Counted from the first letter of the stretch, positions 36,187 through 45,709 are shown. The stretch: 64,000 bases of DNA from RUG11198 sp964600615 (GCA_964600615.1 CAZRJK010000007.1:1-64000), one strand, 5' to 3'. A program made the numbers and translations. The notes: generated from the sequence alone by a model not told the origin.

Positions 36187-38061
36187 ATGGATTATGAAAT
36201 TATAGTTGTAGGTGGAGGACATGCTGGATGTGAAGCAGCTTTAGCAGGAGCCCGTATCGGACACTCTACTCTACTTGTAACTGGAAGAATAGAAAATATA
36301 GCAACTATGCCATGTAATCCATCTATTGGAGGATCAGCAAAAGGAATAATAGTAAGAGAAATAGATGCCTTAGGTGGAGAAATGGGAATAAATGCCGATA
36401 AATCTTTATTACAAATGAAAATGTTAAACTCTTCTAAAGGACCAGCAGTTCATTCCTTAAGAGCGCAAGCTGACAAGATAACTTATCCTAAAAACATGAG
36501 AGAAACATTAAAAAAGCAAAAAAATCTAACTCTACTAGAAGGAATGGTTGAAGACTTAATAGTAGAAAACAATACTGTAAAAGGAATAGTATTATCAGAT
36601 AATAAAAAAATAACTTCTAATATAGTTATATTAACGACAGGAACATATTTAAAAGCTGATATATTAAGAGGTTCTACTAGAACTAGAAGTGGTCCTAACG
36701 GAGAAAAGCCATCTATGCACCTAAGCGATAAATTAAAAAGTTATGGCTTTGATATTTTAAGGTTAAAAACAGGAACACCACAAAGAATAGAAAAATCATC
36801 TATAGATTTTACTAAAACCAAAAGAGAAGATGGAGATTCTACGCCCCATACCTTCTCACATGATTTAGATAAACCATTATATGATGTAAATAATCAAGAA
36901 CCTTGCCACCTAATCTATACAACACCTGAAACCCATAAAATAATTTTAGATAATTTAAATAAATCAAGTATGTATGGAGGATTAAATGATATAACAGGTG
37001 TAGGTCCTAGATATTGTCCATCAATAGAAGATAAAATAACAAGATTTAAAGATAAAGAAAAGCACCAATTATTCTTAGAACCAGAAAGCCTATACTATGA
37101 TGATATCTATGTACAAGGATTTTCTACAAGCATGCCCGAAGAAATTCAAGAAAAAATGGTACATTCTCTCCCAGGATTAGAACATGCTAAAATACTAAAA
37201 TATGCCTATGCTATAGAATATGATGCTATTTACCCTACTCAAGTAAAAGCCACACTAGAGACAAAAGTATTAAACAATCTGTTTACAGCAGGGCAAATAA
37301 ATGGAACTAGCGGTTATGAAGAAGCTGCATGTCAAGGCTTAATTGCAGGAATAAACGCTTGTATGAAACTAGAAAACAAAGAAGCATTAATTTTAAAAAG
37401 AAACGAAGCTTACACTGGAGTATTAATAGATGACTTAGTAACAAAAGGAACAATAGAGCCATATAGAATGCTAACTTCTCGTGCAGAATATAGATTATTA
37501 TTAAGAGATGATAATGCTGATATTAGATTAAGAGAATATGGTCATCAAGTTGGGTTAATAGATGATAAAAGATATAAAAAATTTAAAGAAAAATTATCCA
37601 ATATTGAATCTCTTAAAGAACAACTAAAAAATATAAAATTATCTCCAACAAAAGAAAATAATAAAATATTAAAAAAATATAATTCAACACAATTAAAAGA
37701 TGGAATAACTCTATATAATTTATTAAAAAGATCAGAAATAACTTTGGATATATTATTTAAAGAAAACATTTTGAATAAAGAATATAATAATGAGGTAAAT
37801 AAACAAGTAGAAATACAAATAAAATATGAAGGATATATAAAGAAAATTGAAAGAGAAGCTGAAAAAATGTTAAAACAAGAAAAAAAACAAATACCAGAAG
37901 ATATAGATTATAATAAAGTAACTAATCTAGCCAGTGAAGCCCGACAAAAATTAATAAAAGTAAGACCTACGTCAATTGGACAAGCTATGAGAATAAGCGG
38001 AGTAAATCCAGCAGATATATCAATATTAATGGTATATTTAAGAAAGAAATATAATGAATAA
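36187..38061 (+). CDS. mnmG: tRNA uridine 5-carboxymethylaminomethyl modification enzyme MnmG
   Basis: A 624-aa FAD enzyme, partner of MnmE. It has the FAD-binding YEIIVVGGGHAGCEAALA, the signature MPCNPSIGGSAKG, GPRYCPSIEDK, the ATLETK region and AGQINGTSGYEEAACQG. The C-terminal helical domain ends in VNPADISILMVYL. ATG at 36187 is preferred over the GTG three codons upstream because of the family start and the GAAGTGA site. rsmG overlaps its end by 8 nt. Confidence 0.98.
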   Translation: MDYEIIVVGGGHAGCEAALAGARIGHSTLLVTGRIENIATMPCNPSIGGSAKGIIVREIDALGGEMGINADKSLLQMKMLNSSKGPAVHSLRAQADKITYPKNMRETLKKQKNLTLLEGMVEDLIVENNTVKGIVLSDNKKITSNIVILTTGTYLKADILRGSTRTRSGPNGEKPSMHLSDKLKSYGFDILRLKTGTPQRIEKSSIDFTKTKREDGDSTPHTFSHDLDKPLYDVNNQEPCHLIYTTPETHKIILDNLNKSSMYGGLNDITGVGPRYCPSIEDKITRFKDKEKHQLFLEPESLYYDDIYVQGFSTSMPEEIQEKMVHSLPGLEHAKILKYAYAIEYDAIYPTQVKATLETKVLNNLFTAGQINGTSGYEEAACQGLIAGINACMKLENKEALILKRNEAYTGVLIDDLVTKGTIEPYRMLTSRAEYRLLLRDDNADIRLREYGHQVGLIDDKRYKKFKEKLSNIESLKEQLKNIKLSPTKENNKILKKYNSTQLKDGITLYNLLKRSEITLDILFKENILNKEYNNEVNKQVEIQIKYEGYIKKIEREAEKMLKQEKKQIPEDIDYNKVTNLASEARQKLIKVRPTSIGQAMRISGVNPADISILMVYLRKKYNE

Positions 38062-38755
38062 AGAAGTATTTATAGAGGAATTAAATAAATTAAATATCAA
38101 TATTACAGATAAACAATTAAAACAATTAGATGCTTATTATAACCTTTTAATAGAAGAAAATAAAAAATACAACTTAACATCTATAACAAAAGAAGAAGAT
38201 GTATATTTAAAACATTTTTATGATTCTTTAACAATAACTAAAATAATAGATTTAAATAAAGAATCCTTATGTGATATAGGAACAGGAGCAGGGTTTCCAG
38301 GAATAGTATTAAAAATATTATTTCCTAATCTTAAAGTAACATTATTAGATTCTACTCTAAAAAAATGCAACTTTCTTAAATTAGCAATAGAAGAATTAAA
38401 CTTAACAGATATTGAAGTAATAAATGAAAGAGCAGAAATATATAGTAAAAAAGAAAGAGAAAAATATGATATAGTAACATCAAGAGCAGTAGCCCCATTA
38501 AAACATTTACTAGAGTATTCTGTTCCCTTAGTAAAAGTAAATGGCTATTATATAGCTATGAAAAGTGATATAACAGAAGAAATAAAAGGAATAGAAAGCT
38601 ATGAAAAAGAATTAAATATTAAAGAAATAAATAGAATATCCTTTAAATTACCTTCAGAAAATAGTCTAAGAACCTTAATAAAATATATAAAAAAAGAAAA
38701 AACCAATTCTAAATATCCAAGAAAGTATAATGAAATTAAAAAGAAAAATTTGTAA
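38054..38755 (+). CDS. rsmG: 16S rRNA 7-methylguanosine methyltransferase RsmG
   Basis: A 233-aa SAM enzyme (GidB). It has YNLTSITKEEDVYLKHFYDS, the SAM motif LCDIGTGAGFPGIVLK, TLLDSTLKKCNFL, and VTSRAVAPLKHL. It forms the conserved mnmG-rsmG pair with overlapping reading frames. Confidence 0.97.
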   Translation: MNKEVFIEELNKLNINITDKQLKQLDAYYNLLIEENKKYNLTSITKEEDVYLKHFYDSLTITKIIDLNKESLCDIGTGAGFPGIVLKILFPNLKVTLLDSTLKKCNFLKLAIEELNLTDIEVINERAEIYSKKEREKYDIVTSRAVAPLKHLLEYSVPLVKVNGYYIAMKSDITEEIKGIESYEKELNIKEINRISFKLPSENSLRTLIKYIKKEKTNSKYPRKYNEIKKKNL

Positions 38756-38778
38756 AAGAAAACAAATTTTCTTTTTTT
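38742..38778 (+). terminator. rsmG terminator
   Basis: AGAAAAATTTGT and ACAAATTTTCT pair around the stop region, followed by seven or more T. Confidence 0.75.
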
Positions 38779-38837
38779 TATTGAAAAAAAATTTTTTTTA
38801 TTGTATTCTATATATAGTAGGAGAATAGAGGGATATT

Positions 38838-40073
38838 ATGGATAATGTGATACAATTAGCATTAATAGACCTTATACCAGGAGAATTTCATCCTCATCTA
38901 GAAAATCAAAATGATAATATTGATGGATTAGTTAATTCAATAAAAAATTTAGGAATTATTGAACCATTAATAGTTAGAAAAAAAGAAGATAAATATGAAA
39001 TAATAAATGGTAATAGAAGGTATAATGCAGCTAAACAACTAAATTTAGAAAAAATTCCAGTAATTGTAATTAATGCCACAGATGAAGAAGTTCTTAACAT
39101 AATAATAACAAATAATGTCCAAAGAAAAGAGTTAACTGGAAAAGAAGAAGCCCTATTATATGAAAAAGCCATAAGATATCCCAATGTAAATGTTGAGCAG
39201 CTTAGTCTAAAACTTGGAATACCTGAAGATAGAATAAATTCAAAATTAAAAATAGTTAAAAAAAATGAAAACAAAACCAATCAAATATTAACAAATCATA
39301 ATATCAACGGACAAACAACAGATATTAAAAATAATAATATAATAAATAACGATATAATTAATCTAAATAATTTAAATAATGAAGAAATAAGAAGGGAAAG
39401 ATCAAATATGAATGAAAATCAATTCACAACACCAAATCAAGGAACTGCGCCTCAAAATTTTGAATCAAACCAAGGACCAACGTTTGGAGGAAGATTTTTT
39501 CCAGCAATGGATAATCCATCACAAATAAATTCACAACCAGCACCTCAATCAAATCAATTAGTCGACTTAACTGGTAACACTATTCAGAATCAAGGAACTG
39601 TACCTGTCCCAAATCAGGGACCAATTAGTAATCCTGAAATAGAAAATACCCCAGCAATGAATAACACTAACCCAGAACCAATAAATATTCCAACTTATAA
39701 TAATATTCCCACACAAACACCTGTTACAGAAGAGAATAATCAAATGGAGAATATTCCAACTCCAACATTAGAAGAAATAGAAAAAAGTTTAAATATTGTG
39801 CCTGAAAGCACTCCAAGTATTCCTGAAACACCAAATTTAGAAACTCAATTAGAAAACAACACAGTACAGGAAATAAGCAGAGAACCACTACCAGAATTAG
39901 AAAACATTCCTAATATAGAAACAAAGGAAGCTACCCCAATCAAAGAAGTAACCCCTATTATAAATATAATAAAAAGTATAGTAACTAATATGGAATTATT
40001 GGGATATAAGATTAATATAACAGAGAATGAAGGACCAACAAATTACAATATAAACATAGAAGTAGAAAAATAA
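38838..40073 (+). CDS. ParB/Noc-like protein with a long disordered tail
   Basis: A 411-aa protein in the position of noc (after rsmG). Residues 1-100 are a ParB N-terminal domain: LIDLIPGEFHPH, GIIEPLIVRK, the GNRRYNAAKQL motif (GERR in most ParB) and TNNVQRKEL. Residues 100-141 resemble the first ParB helix-turn-helix part (NVEQLSLKLGIPEDRINSKL). Residues about 145-375 are an Asn/Gln/Pro/Thr-rich, apparently unstructured segment with repeated NQG and IP(T/E) units. The last 35 or so residues form a small folded-looking end (IINIIKSIVTNMELLGYKIN). It lacks a recognisable full ParB DNA-binding and dimerisation region. No parA gene is adjacent. Confidence 0.8.
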   Translation: MDNVIQLALIDLIPGEFHPHLENQNDNIDGLVNSIKNLGIIEPLIVRKKEDKYEIINGNRRYNAAKQLNLEKIPVIVINATDEEVLNIIITNNVQRKELTGKEEALLYEKAIRYPNVNVEQLSLKLGIPEDRINSKLKIVKKNENKTNQILTNHNINGQTTDIKNNNIINNDIINLNNLNNEEIRRERSNMNENQFTTPNQGTAPQNFESNQGPTFGGRFFPAMDNPSQINSQPAPQSNQLVDLTGNTIQNQGTVPVPNQGPISNPEIENTPAMNNTNPEPINIPTYNNIPTQTPVTEENNQMENIPTPTLEEIEKSLNIVPESTPSIPETPNLETQLENNTVQEISREPLPELENIPNIETKEATPIKEVTPIINIIKSIVTNMELLGYKINITENEGPTNYNINIEVEK

Positions 40074-40092
40074 TTTACTTCTTTTTTTATTG
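40059..40092. terminator. terminator between the ParB-like gene and the PBP gene
   Basis: GAAGTA and TACTTC pair across the ParB-like stop, followed by a T run. The two genes converge here with 13 nt between stops. Confidence 0.55.
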
Positions 40093-42042
40093 CTTAATAA
40101 CATTGTTTTCTTCTTTAAATACAGTTTCTAAATCAGAATCATTAATACTAGGTTCTGTTCCTTTTAAAAAATAAAAAATCTTTTCTTTTTTATCATCCTT
40201 AGAAGCCAATTTACCATTAATAGGATTAACTAGTACCCCCACTACATTACTTGGAATATCATACCAACTATTATCCTTATCTTTCAAATAATTTTCCATA
40301 GTATCAACCCAAATATCTTTATGATAATTTCCCTCATCACTACCAATTTTAGAATTATCATCATATCCAGTCCATATGGATAGAACAGCATTTTTATTAT
40401 AGCCAATTATCCATTTATCAGTATCAGTAGTTCCACTTTTTAAAGCATATTTATTAGTAATTTTTGGCAACAAACTAATTAAAGTAGGATAATTATAATC
40501 AATAAAAGCTGAATCATATGTATAAGTAAGCATCTCACTAAGAATATAAGTCAAATTTGAATTAAGAATATTATCTGGATTTAAATCATTATATTCATAA
40601 ATAATATTACCATTATTATCAGTTATTTTACTAATAAAATGACTTTCTACCTTATTTCCACTATTAGCAAAAGAACTATAAGCTTCTACCATTTCAATCA
40701 TACTAATCTCACTAGTACCAAGAGCCAAAGAAGGATTAGCTGCAAGTTTGCTATTAATCCCCAGTCTCTTACTCATATTAATAAGATTACTTTCCCCCAT
40801 AAATAAATTAGATTTAACAGCATATATATTATCAGAATAAGAAATAGCAGCTCCCATCGTAATAGAACCATTAGCATATTTATCATTATAATTATTTGGT
40901 GTATAAGATTTATTATTAGAAAAATTAAAAGTTGTCTTCTCACTAGTAAAAGTAGAAATAGAAGTAAACCCATTCTCCAAAGCAGAATAATATAATATTG
41001 GTTTCATAATTGAACCAACTTGTCTTTTAGCTTTAATAGCCCTATTATACTGGCTCAGAGAATAATCTTTTCCTCCTATCATTGCCAAAATTCCTCCATT
41101 ATTAGGATCAATCATCATTCCAGCTATTTCTAAATTAGATTCATTATCAATATAATCATAAGTAGCATCTTCTAAAGATTTTTGAGCTTTTTCATCTAAA
41201 GTAGTATATATATTTAAACCACCAGTATCTATAATAGATTTAGGGATAGAACTAATACTATTTAATTCTTCTATAACAGCATCTCTAAAATATAAAACAT
41301 TATTAAGATTGCTCTGATTTAGTTTACCAATATAAGTTAAATTTTGACTCTTAGCATCAATTAAATCATTATAAGTAATATCATTATTATTATACATAGA
41401 AGTAAGAACAGCTAATTGTCTTTTTTTAGCCAATTTTAAATTACTAATAGGAGAATAATTAGAAGGAGATTGTGGGATACCCGCTAACATTGAAGCTTCT
41501 GCCAAATTAAGACTACTAGCACTATGACCAAAATAATACCAACTAGCATTCTCTATTCCATAAACACCCCCATAATTAATCGTATTTAAATACCCTTCTA
41601 TAATTTCCTTCTTAGTATAATGAGTTTCTAATTCAGCCGCCATCAAAGCTTCATCAATCTTCCTAGACCAAGTCTTTTCATAATTTAAAAATAAGTTTCT
41701 AGCATACTGTTGAGAAATAGTAGATGCTCCCTCGGACAAAGAATTATTCTTAATATTTGTTATTATTGCCTTAATTATCCTTAAATAATCAAATCCTAAA
41801 TGTCTATAAAAATTCTTATCTTCTGTATCTATAGTTGCATTTATCAAATAAGGACTAATATCTTCGATAGCAATCCAACTCTTATTATCGTCAAAAATAA
41901 GTTCGTTTTCATTATTATATAAATAATAAGATTTAATTTTCTTTAAAGGAATTTTAGGTGTAATATAACAATAAGAGTATAAACAAATATTAAAAATTAA
42001 AAATAAATAAAAAAAATATTCCCAAAATTTTAAAATTTTTTT
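40087..42042 (-). CDS. class A penicillin-binding protein (PBP1A-like)
   Basis: A 651-aa bifunctional peptidoglycan synthase. A membrane anchor (about 8-28) is followed by the glycosyltransferase domain (TIDTEDKNFYRHLGFDYLRI, GASTISQQYARN, KKEIIEGYLNTINYG). The transpeptidase domain has the SxxK Ser-Ile-Met-Lys in RQVGSIMKP, the SxN motif SDN, and KSGTT. The start at 42042 follows GAGAGGT. Unlike its neighbours it is on the minus strand, opposing replication, between the ParB-like gene and ywiB. Confidence 0.93.
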   Translation of the reverse strand, partial: KKILKFWEYFFYLFLIFNICLYSYCYITPKIPLKKIKSYYLYNNENELIFDDNKSWIAIEDISPYLINATIDTEDKNFYRHLGFDYLRIIKAIITNIKNNSLSEGASTISQQYARNLFLNYEKTWSRKIDEALMAAELETHYTKKEIIEGYLNTINYGGVYGIENASWYYFGHSASSLNLAEASMLAGIPQSPSNYSPISNLKLAKKRQLAVLTSMYNNNDITYNDLIDAKSQNLTYIGKLNQSNLNNVLYFRDAVIEELNSISSIPKSIIDTGGLNIYTTLDEKAQKSLEDATYDYIDNESNLEIAGMMIDPNNGGILAMIGGKDYSLSQYNRAIKAKRQVGSIMKPILYYSALENGFTSISTFTSEKTTFNFSNNKSYTPNNYNDKYANGSITMGAAISYSDNIYAVKSNLFMGESNLINMSKRLGINSKLAANPSLALGTSEISMIEMVEAYSSFANSGNKVESHFISKITDNNGNIIYEYNDLNPDNILNSNLTYILSEMLTYTYDSAFIDYNYPTLISLLPKITNKYALKSGTTDTDKWIIGYNKNAVLSIWTGYDDNSKIGSDEGNYHKDIWVDTMENYLKDKDNSWYDIPSNVVGVLVNPINGKLASKDDKKEKIFYFLKGTEPSINDSDLETVFKEENNVIKQ

Positions 42043-42145
42043 CATTAAAATACCTCTCTTTTCCATATAAAACAATAATTTTTAATACCTAATAATATTA
42101 TTAGTAAAAAAAATATAAATATAAGTTTTATTTTTTATAAACTTG

Positions 42146-42154
42146 TGATATAAT
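42146..42154 (+). promoter_or_regulatory. extended -10 promoter for the ywiB operon
   Basis: TGATATAAT gives an extended -10 (TATAAT at 42149-42154). No convincing -35 is seen. Transcription would start about 25 nt before the ywiB start. Confidence 0.5.
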
Positions 42155-42187
42155 GTCTACTGAATTGACTGAATTGGAGGAGATTTT

Positions 42188-42547
42188 ACGAAAATAAACC
42201 TTACAGGATATATAAAAGATAAATACAACAAAGAAACATTTCAAACAAAAGGAATAAAAAATAAAAAAAATATCTCATATCAAATAGATAATTACAAATA
42301 CAAATTAAAAATAATAGATTCTCAAATAATTTTAATTAGGGAAAATAAAGATATAAAAAGTATTCTATTATTTGAAAAAAATAAAGAAATTCCAGCAACT
42401 TATACCATAAAAGACAACAACATATCAATAGAAATAAATATAAAAACTAATAAAATAGAAATAAAAGATAATTCAATAAAAATCAATTATTTAATTTTAG
42501 ATTCAAACGAAGAATATGAATACTATATAGAAATGAGTGAGTATTAA
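42188..42547 (+). CDS. ywiB: YwiB-like DUF1934 protein with an apparent ACG start codon
   Basis: An open frame with no ATG, GTG or TTG at its 5' end. GGAGG at 42176-42180 is 7 nt before ACG at 42188, and the frame closes upstream at a TGA, so ACG is the best start. The product (119 aa) begins KINLTGYIKD after the first residue and has a beta-rich pattern with ISYQIDNYKYKLKIID and a C-terminal NYLILDSNEEYEYYIEM, as in DUF1934. Identification rests largely on position: ywiB, argS, rpoE is the Bacillus order. Its stop overlaps the next ATG by one base (TAATG). Confidence 0.7.
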   Translation, partial: TKINLTGYIKDKYNKETFQTKGIKNKKNISYQIDNYKYKLKIIDSQIILIRENKDIKSILLFEKNKEIPATYTIKDNNISIEINIKTNKIEIKDNSIKINYLILDSNEEYEYYIEMSEY

Positions 42548-43839
42548 TGAGTATAAAAAACACTCTAAAAGACTTATTAAGTCAATGCATAGATATACCA
42601 TTAGAAGATATAAAAATAAGACTAGAAAATAACACTAACGAGATATATTATACCTCCAATATTATATTAATATTGGAAGAAAAATTAAATCAAAATTCAG
42701 ACATTATTTATAAAACTATAAAAAACAATATAAAATCTAATGAAATAATAGAAGATTTAGATTTATTAGAAAACAAATTATTAAAAATAACCATAAAGAA
42801 AGATTATTTAATTAAAAACTTAAACAAAATTTTAGAAAAGAATGCAGAATATGGAAAAAATAATATAGGAAATAATCAATCAATAAATATAGAATTATTT
42901 ATAAATAACTTTGAAATAGAAAATTACATAAAAACAATAATAAATATAGATAATATATCAAGAATTATGGAATTTTCTGGATATAATATTGAAAAAGAAA
43001 TATATATAAATGATGTTAATTACATACAATTAGAAGAAAAAATAAAAGAAAAATTAGATAATTATAGAATATATATTGAAAAATATAGCAATAATAAAAA
43101 TTTAGAAGAAGAATATCTGATTGAAGATGTATTAAACAAAATAAGATATTCTGCCAATTGCTATATAGAAGAAAATAATATAATAATTAAAAATATTGAT
43201 GAAGAATCAAAAGAGAAATACATACTAATAGATAATCAAGGAAATTATACGGATTTCTCCAAGTATATAGCCCATATTTATGAAAAATATAAAAATAATT
43301 ATGACAATATAATAATATATACAGATAATAATGAAAATTATATAATAAACCTAAAGGAAGAAATAAAGTATCTAAATAATAATAATAATAATCTAAATAT
43401 TAAAAAGATAGAAAACAATTCAATAATAAAAAACGAAACAAATATGAATAAAATAAGATATATGTATCTTATGAATAATTATAATTTTGAAGAATTAGCA
43501 AAAAATTATTATAAAGTAATAACTATAAGTTCAAAATTAGAAAAAATTATAAAAAAAATAAATAACAAATTAGATCAATATAATAATATAAATAACAATA
43601 TAACATATAATATTTTGTATAAATTAATTGATTTTGAAGATTTAATAATTACTACTTGTCAATATAAAGAACCAATCTTATTAATGAATTATGCTTCAGA
43701 ATTAATAAATTTATTAAATATAATTATTGAAAGCAATTCTTTTAATAATAAAAATATAATAAATTTATTAAATGCTTCTAAAATAATAATAAATAATATT
43801 TTACGACTAACAGGTTTAATACCTGAAGATGAAATATAG
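42547..43839 (+). CDS. arginyl-tRNA synthetase-like protein without catalytic motifs
   Basis: A 430-aa protein that follows the ArgRS layout but is eroded. Residues about 1-105 resemble the Add-1 domain and end in KNAEYGKNNIGNNQSINIE, the stretch before the active site in ArgRS. Where ArgRS has the HxGH motif, this has FEIENYIKTIINID. It is followed by the recognisable MEFSGYNIEKEIYINDVNYI. GNYTDFSKYIAHIYEK matches the (T/S)Y-(F/T)-x-(R/K)DIAY region. The KMSK loop is missing. The end (EPILLMNYASELINLLN to LTGLIPEDEI) matches the anticodon-binding DALR domain. It is about 130 aa shorter than ArgRS (about 560). It sits exactly at the argS position, coupled to ywiB and before rpoE. A synthetase function is very unlikely. 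Confidence 0.8.
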   Translation: MSIKNTLKDLLSQCIDIPLEDIKIRLENNTNEIYYTSNIILILEEKLNQNSDIIYKTIKNNIKSNEIIEDLDLLENKLLKITIKKDYLIKNLNKILEKNAEYGKNNIGNNQSINIELFINNFEIENYIKTIINIDNISRIMEFSGYNIEKEIYINDVNYIQLEEKIKEKLDNYRIYIEKYSNNKNLEEEYLIEDVLNKIRYSANCYIEENNIIIKNIDEESKEKYILIDNQGNYTDFSKYIAHIYEKYKNNYDNIIIYTDNNENYIINLKEEIKYLNNNNNNLNIKKIENNSIIKNETNMNKIRYMYLMNNYNFEELAKNYYKVITISSKLEKIIKKINNKLDQYNNINNNITYNILYKLIDFEDLIITTCQYKEPILLMNYASELINLLNIIIESNSFNNKNIINLLNASKIIINNILRLTGLIPEDEI

Positions 43840-43848
43840 GAGGATATC

Positions 43849-44295
43849 ATGAAATTAAATAAAATACCAAAAAATGAATTAGAATTATTATCATATACAG
43901 AAATAGCTAAATTATATTTAGCTGAAAACAAAACAACTCAAAATACAGCAGAATTGTTCAAAAACGTTTGCGATTTATTAGAATTACCAGAATCAGAATA
44001 TGTAAATAATGTAGCAGATTTTTTCCAATCATTAAGTACATCAAAAGAATTTATATTACTAGATAATGGAGAATGGGATTTAAAATCAAATCACAAAGTA
44101 AAAGTATCAATAGATGAAATATATGAAGATACTAATCCCGAAAATGAAGAAGAAATAGAAGAAGAAACAGATGATAATGAAGAAGAAACAGATGATATAG
44201 ATTTAATAGATAACAATGATACATATTTAGATGATGATACAGATGATGATTTAGCAGATTTAACCATTATAAGTGATGAAGAAATAGAAGAATAA
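43849..44295 (+). CDS. rpoE: RNA polymerase delta subunit
   Basis: A 148-aa protein: an N-terminal HARE-HTH-like fold (LELLSYTEIAKLYLAE, FFQSLSTSKEFILLDNGEWDLKS) and a highly acidic, unstructured C-terminal half (about residues 90-148). Delta increases transcription specificity and polymerase recycling in Bacilli. AGGAGG precedes the ATG. The acidic tail is typical of the family. Confidence 0.94.
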   Translation: MKLNKIPKNELELLSYTEIAKLYLAENKTTQNTAELFKNVCDLLELPESEYVNNVADFFQSLSTSKEFILLDNGEWDLKSNHKVKVSIDEIYEDTNPENEEEIEEETDDNEEETDDIDLIDNNDTYLDDDTDDDLADLTIISDEEIEE

Positions 44296-44309
44296 TCTTC
44301 TTTTTTTTA
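44286..44309 (+). terminator. rpoE terminator
   Basis: AGAAGA and TCTTCT pair over the stop codon, followed by a run of eight T. Confidence 0.75.
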
Positions 44310-44349
44310 TAAAAAATAATAAACAAGTATTTTGTTTCTTAAAATAATA

Positions 44350-44358
44350 TGATATAAT
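44350..44358 (+). promoter_or_regulatory. extended -10 promoter of the tandem membrane genes
   Basis: TGATATAAT (TATAAT at 44353-44358) lies 26 nt before the first ATG. The -35 is poor. Confidence 0.45.
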
Positions 44359-44384
44359 ATATATGAATAAGAAGGTGGATATGT

Positions 44385-45050
44385 ATGAATGAGCTAATTA
44401 TGTTGTGTATCTTAATAATAGGAATACTATCTTTATATATAGCAAACAAAATATTAGATACCTTTGGCATAAAAATAGTATTTATAACCTATAGCATAAT
44501 ATCTTTTATTTTATCATTTAAATATATAACATTATCTACATTTCAAATAAATGCTAACACTTTAACATATTGTGTCTTGTTTACAGCAATTAGTTTTTTA
44601 TTAGAAAAAAATAAAATTAAAGAAACAAAACAATTAATAAATTTAAACTTAATATTAAATATTTTTGGCTCAATCTTATTATATATAATGTCACAATATA
44701 TTCAATCAATAAATGATACCGTAGGAATAAACATGACAAATGTATTTGTCGATAATTATAAAGTATTAATAATAACTCCAATATCCACATATCTATCATT
44801 TAGATTATTAATACTTGTATATAATAAAGTAAAAAGTTTATATGATAATATATTTATAAGTATGGTATCAACATACCTAGCAATTGGCTTAATAGATTTA
44901 ATAATAACTAAATTCATTTCATATTATAGAATATTAAGTATTCAAAATATAATAAAAATACTATTATCCACTTATATGGTAGAACTAATAATAATAGTTA
45001 TATATTCAATAGTATTTACCTTATATACAAGTAAGAAGGTGAAAAAATGA
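44385..45050 (+). CDS. polytopic membrane protein, distant VUT/YhhQ-like transporter
   Basis: A 221-aa protein with about six membrane segments. The pattern (LYIANKILDTFGIKIVFITY, then a helix of TLSTFQINANTLTYCVLFTA, ending in a helix pair) resembles the VUT/DUF165 queuosine-precursor transporters, but the TD-x-x-x-E-x-YG motif of that family is absent (SFLLEKNKIKE instead). It ends in TGA overlapping the next ATG. AAGGTGG lies before its start. Family call is tentative. Confidence 0.55.
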   Translation: MNELIMLCILIIGILSLYIANKILDTFGIKIVFITYSIISFILSFKYITLSTFQINANTLTYCVLFTAISFLLEKNKIKETKQLINLNLILNIFGSILLYIMSQYIQSINDTVGINMTNVFVDNYKVLIITPISTYLSFRLLILVYNKVKSLYDNIFISMVSTYLAIGLIDLIITKFISYYRILSIQNIIKILLSTYMVELIIIVIYSIVFTLYTSKKVKK

Positions 45051-45709
45051 TTAATATATATCTATTAATAATTGAATTAATAATTTGCTTAATAATAATG
45101 TTAACAACATATAAATTATACAAAATAAATGGTTTATATAGTTATATGATAATAGCCTTTATAATATCAAATTTTATGACATTAAAAGTAGTATCAATAT
45201 ATGATTTTGATATAAATTTAGGAATAATTCCTTTTACTACAATCTTTATTGCATCTAATATCATAATTCAAAAAGAAGGATCAGAAGAAATAAAAAGAAT
45301 ATCACTAATTTTATTAGCAACTTCTGTCATAACTTTTTCAATATTATATTTAACAAGTAGACTTAACTCTAGTAATATAAATTTATTTACAAACAAATCA
45401 TATGACAATATCTTAATTGGAAGTTCAAGAATATATTTTGCTAATATAGCGACAATGTTATATACATTACTATTAAATAGCAAACTATATTTATATTTAA
45501 AATCAATAAAAAATAGAATTTGGATAAGCAATATATTCACCAACATTATAATTCAATTTTTAGCTTCAATTTTGTTTTCAATACTAGCATATACCTTCAT
45601 AAAAGAACCGATAGAAATAATTCAAATAATAATAATGAGGTACATGTTAAGCCTAATAGCAGCAATATTAAGTACAATAAATATATATATAGGATCAAAA
45701 ATAGAATAA
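45047..45709 (+). CDS. second polytopic membrane protein, VUT/YhhQ-like
   Basis: A 220-aa membrane protein with about six segments. It fits the VUT/DUF165 group more closely: KLYKINGLYSYMIIAFIISN, VVSIYDFDINLGIIPFTTIF, SSRIYFANIATMLYTLLLNS and LYLYLKSIKNRIW parallel the family order. The motif after the TM helix is changed (IASNIIIQKEGSEE rather than TDxLNExYG). It is translationally coupled to the 44385 gene, and the two probably form one complex. Confidence 0.6.
   Translation: MINIYLLIIELIICLIIMLTTYKLYKINGLYSYMIIAFIISNFMTLKVVSIYDFDINLGIIPFTTIFIASNIIIQKEGSEEIKRISLILLATSVITFSILYLTSRLNSSNINLFTNKSYDNILIGSSRIYFANIATMLYTLLLNSKLYLYLKSIKNRIWISNIFTNIIIQFLASILFSILAYTFIKEPIEIIQIIIMRYMLSLIAAILSTINIYIGSKIE

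Noticed and set aside
13298..45050. Genetic code 4 (TGA as tryptophan), as in Mollicutes
   Set aside because: rsmI ends with TGA overlapping the pth start, as does the 44385 gene with its successor, and tryptophans are encoded by TGG.
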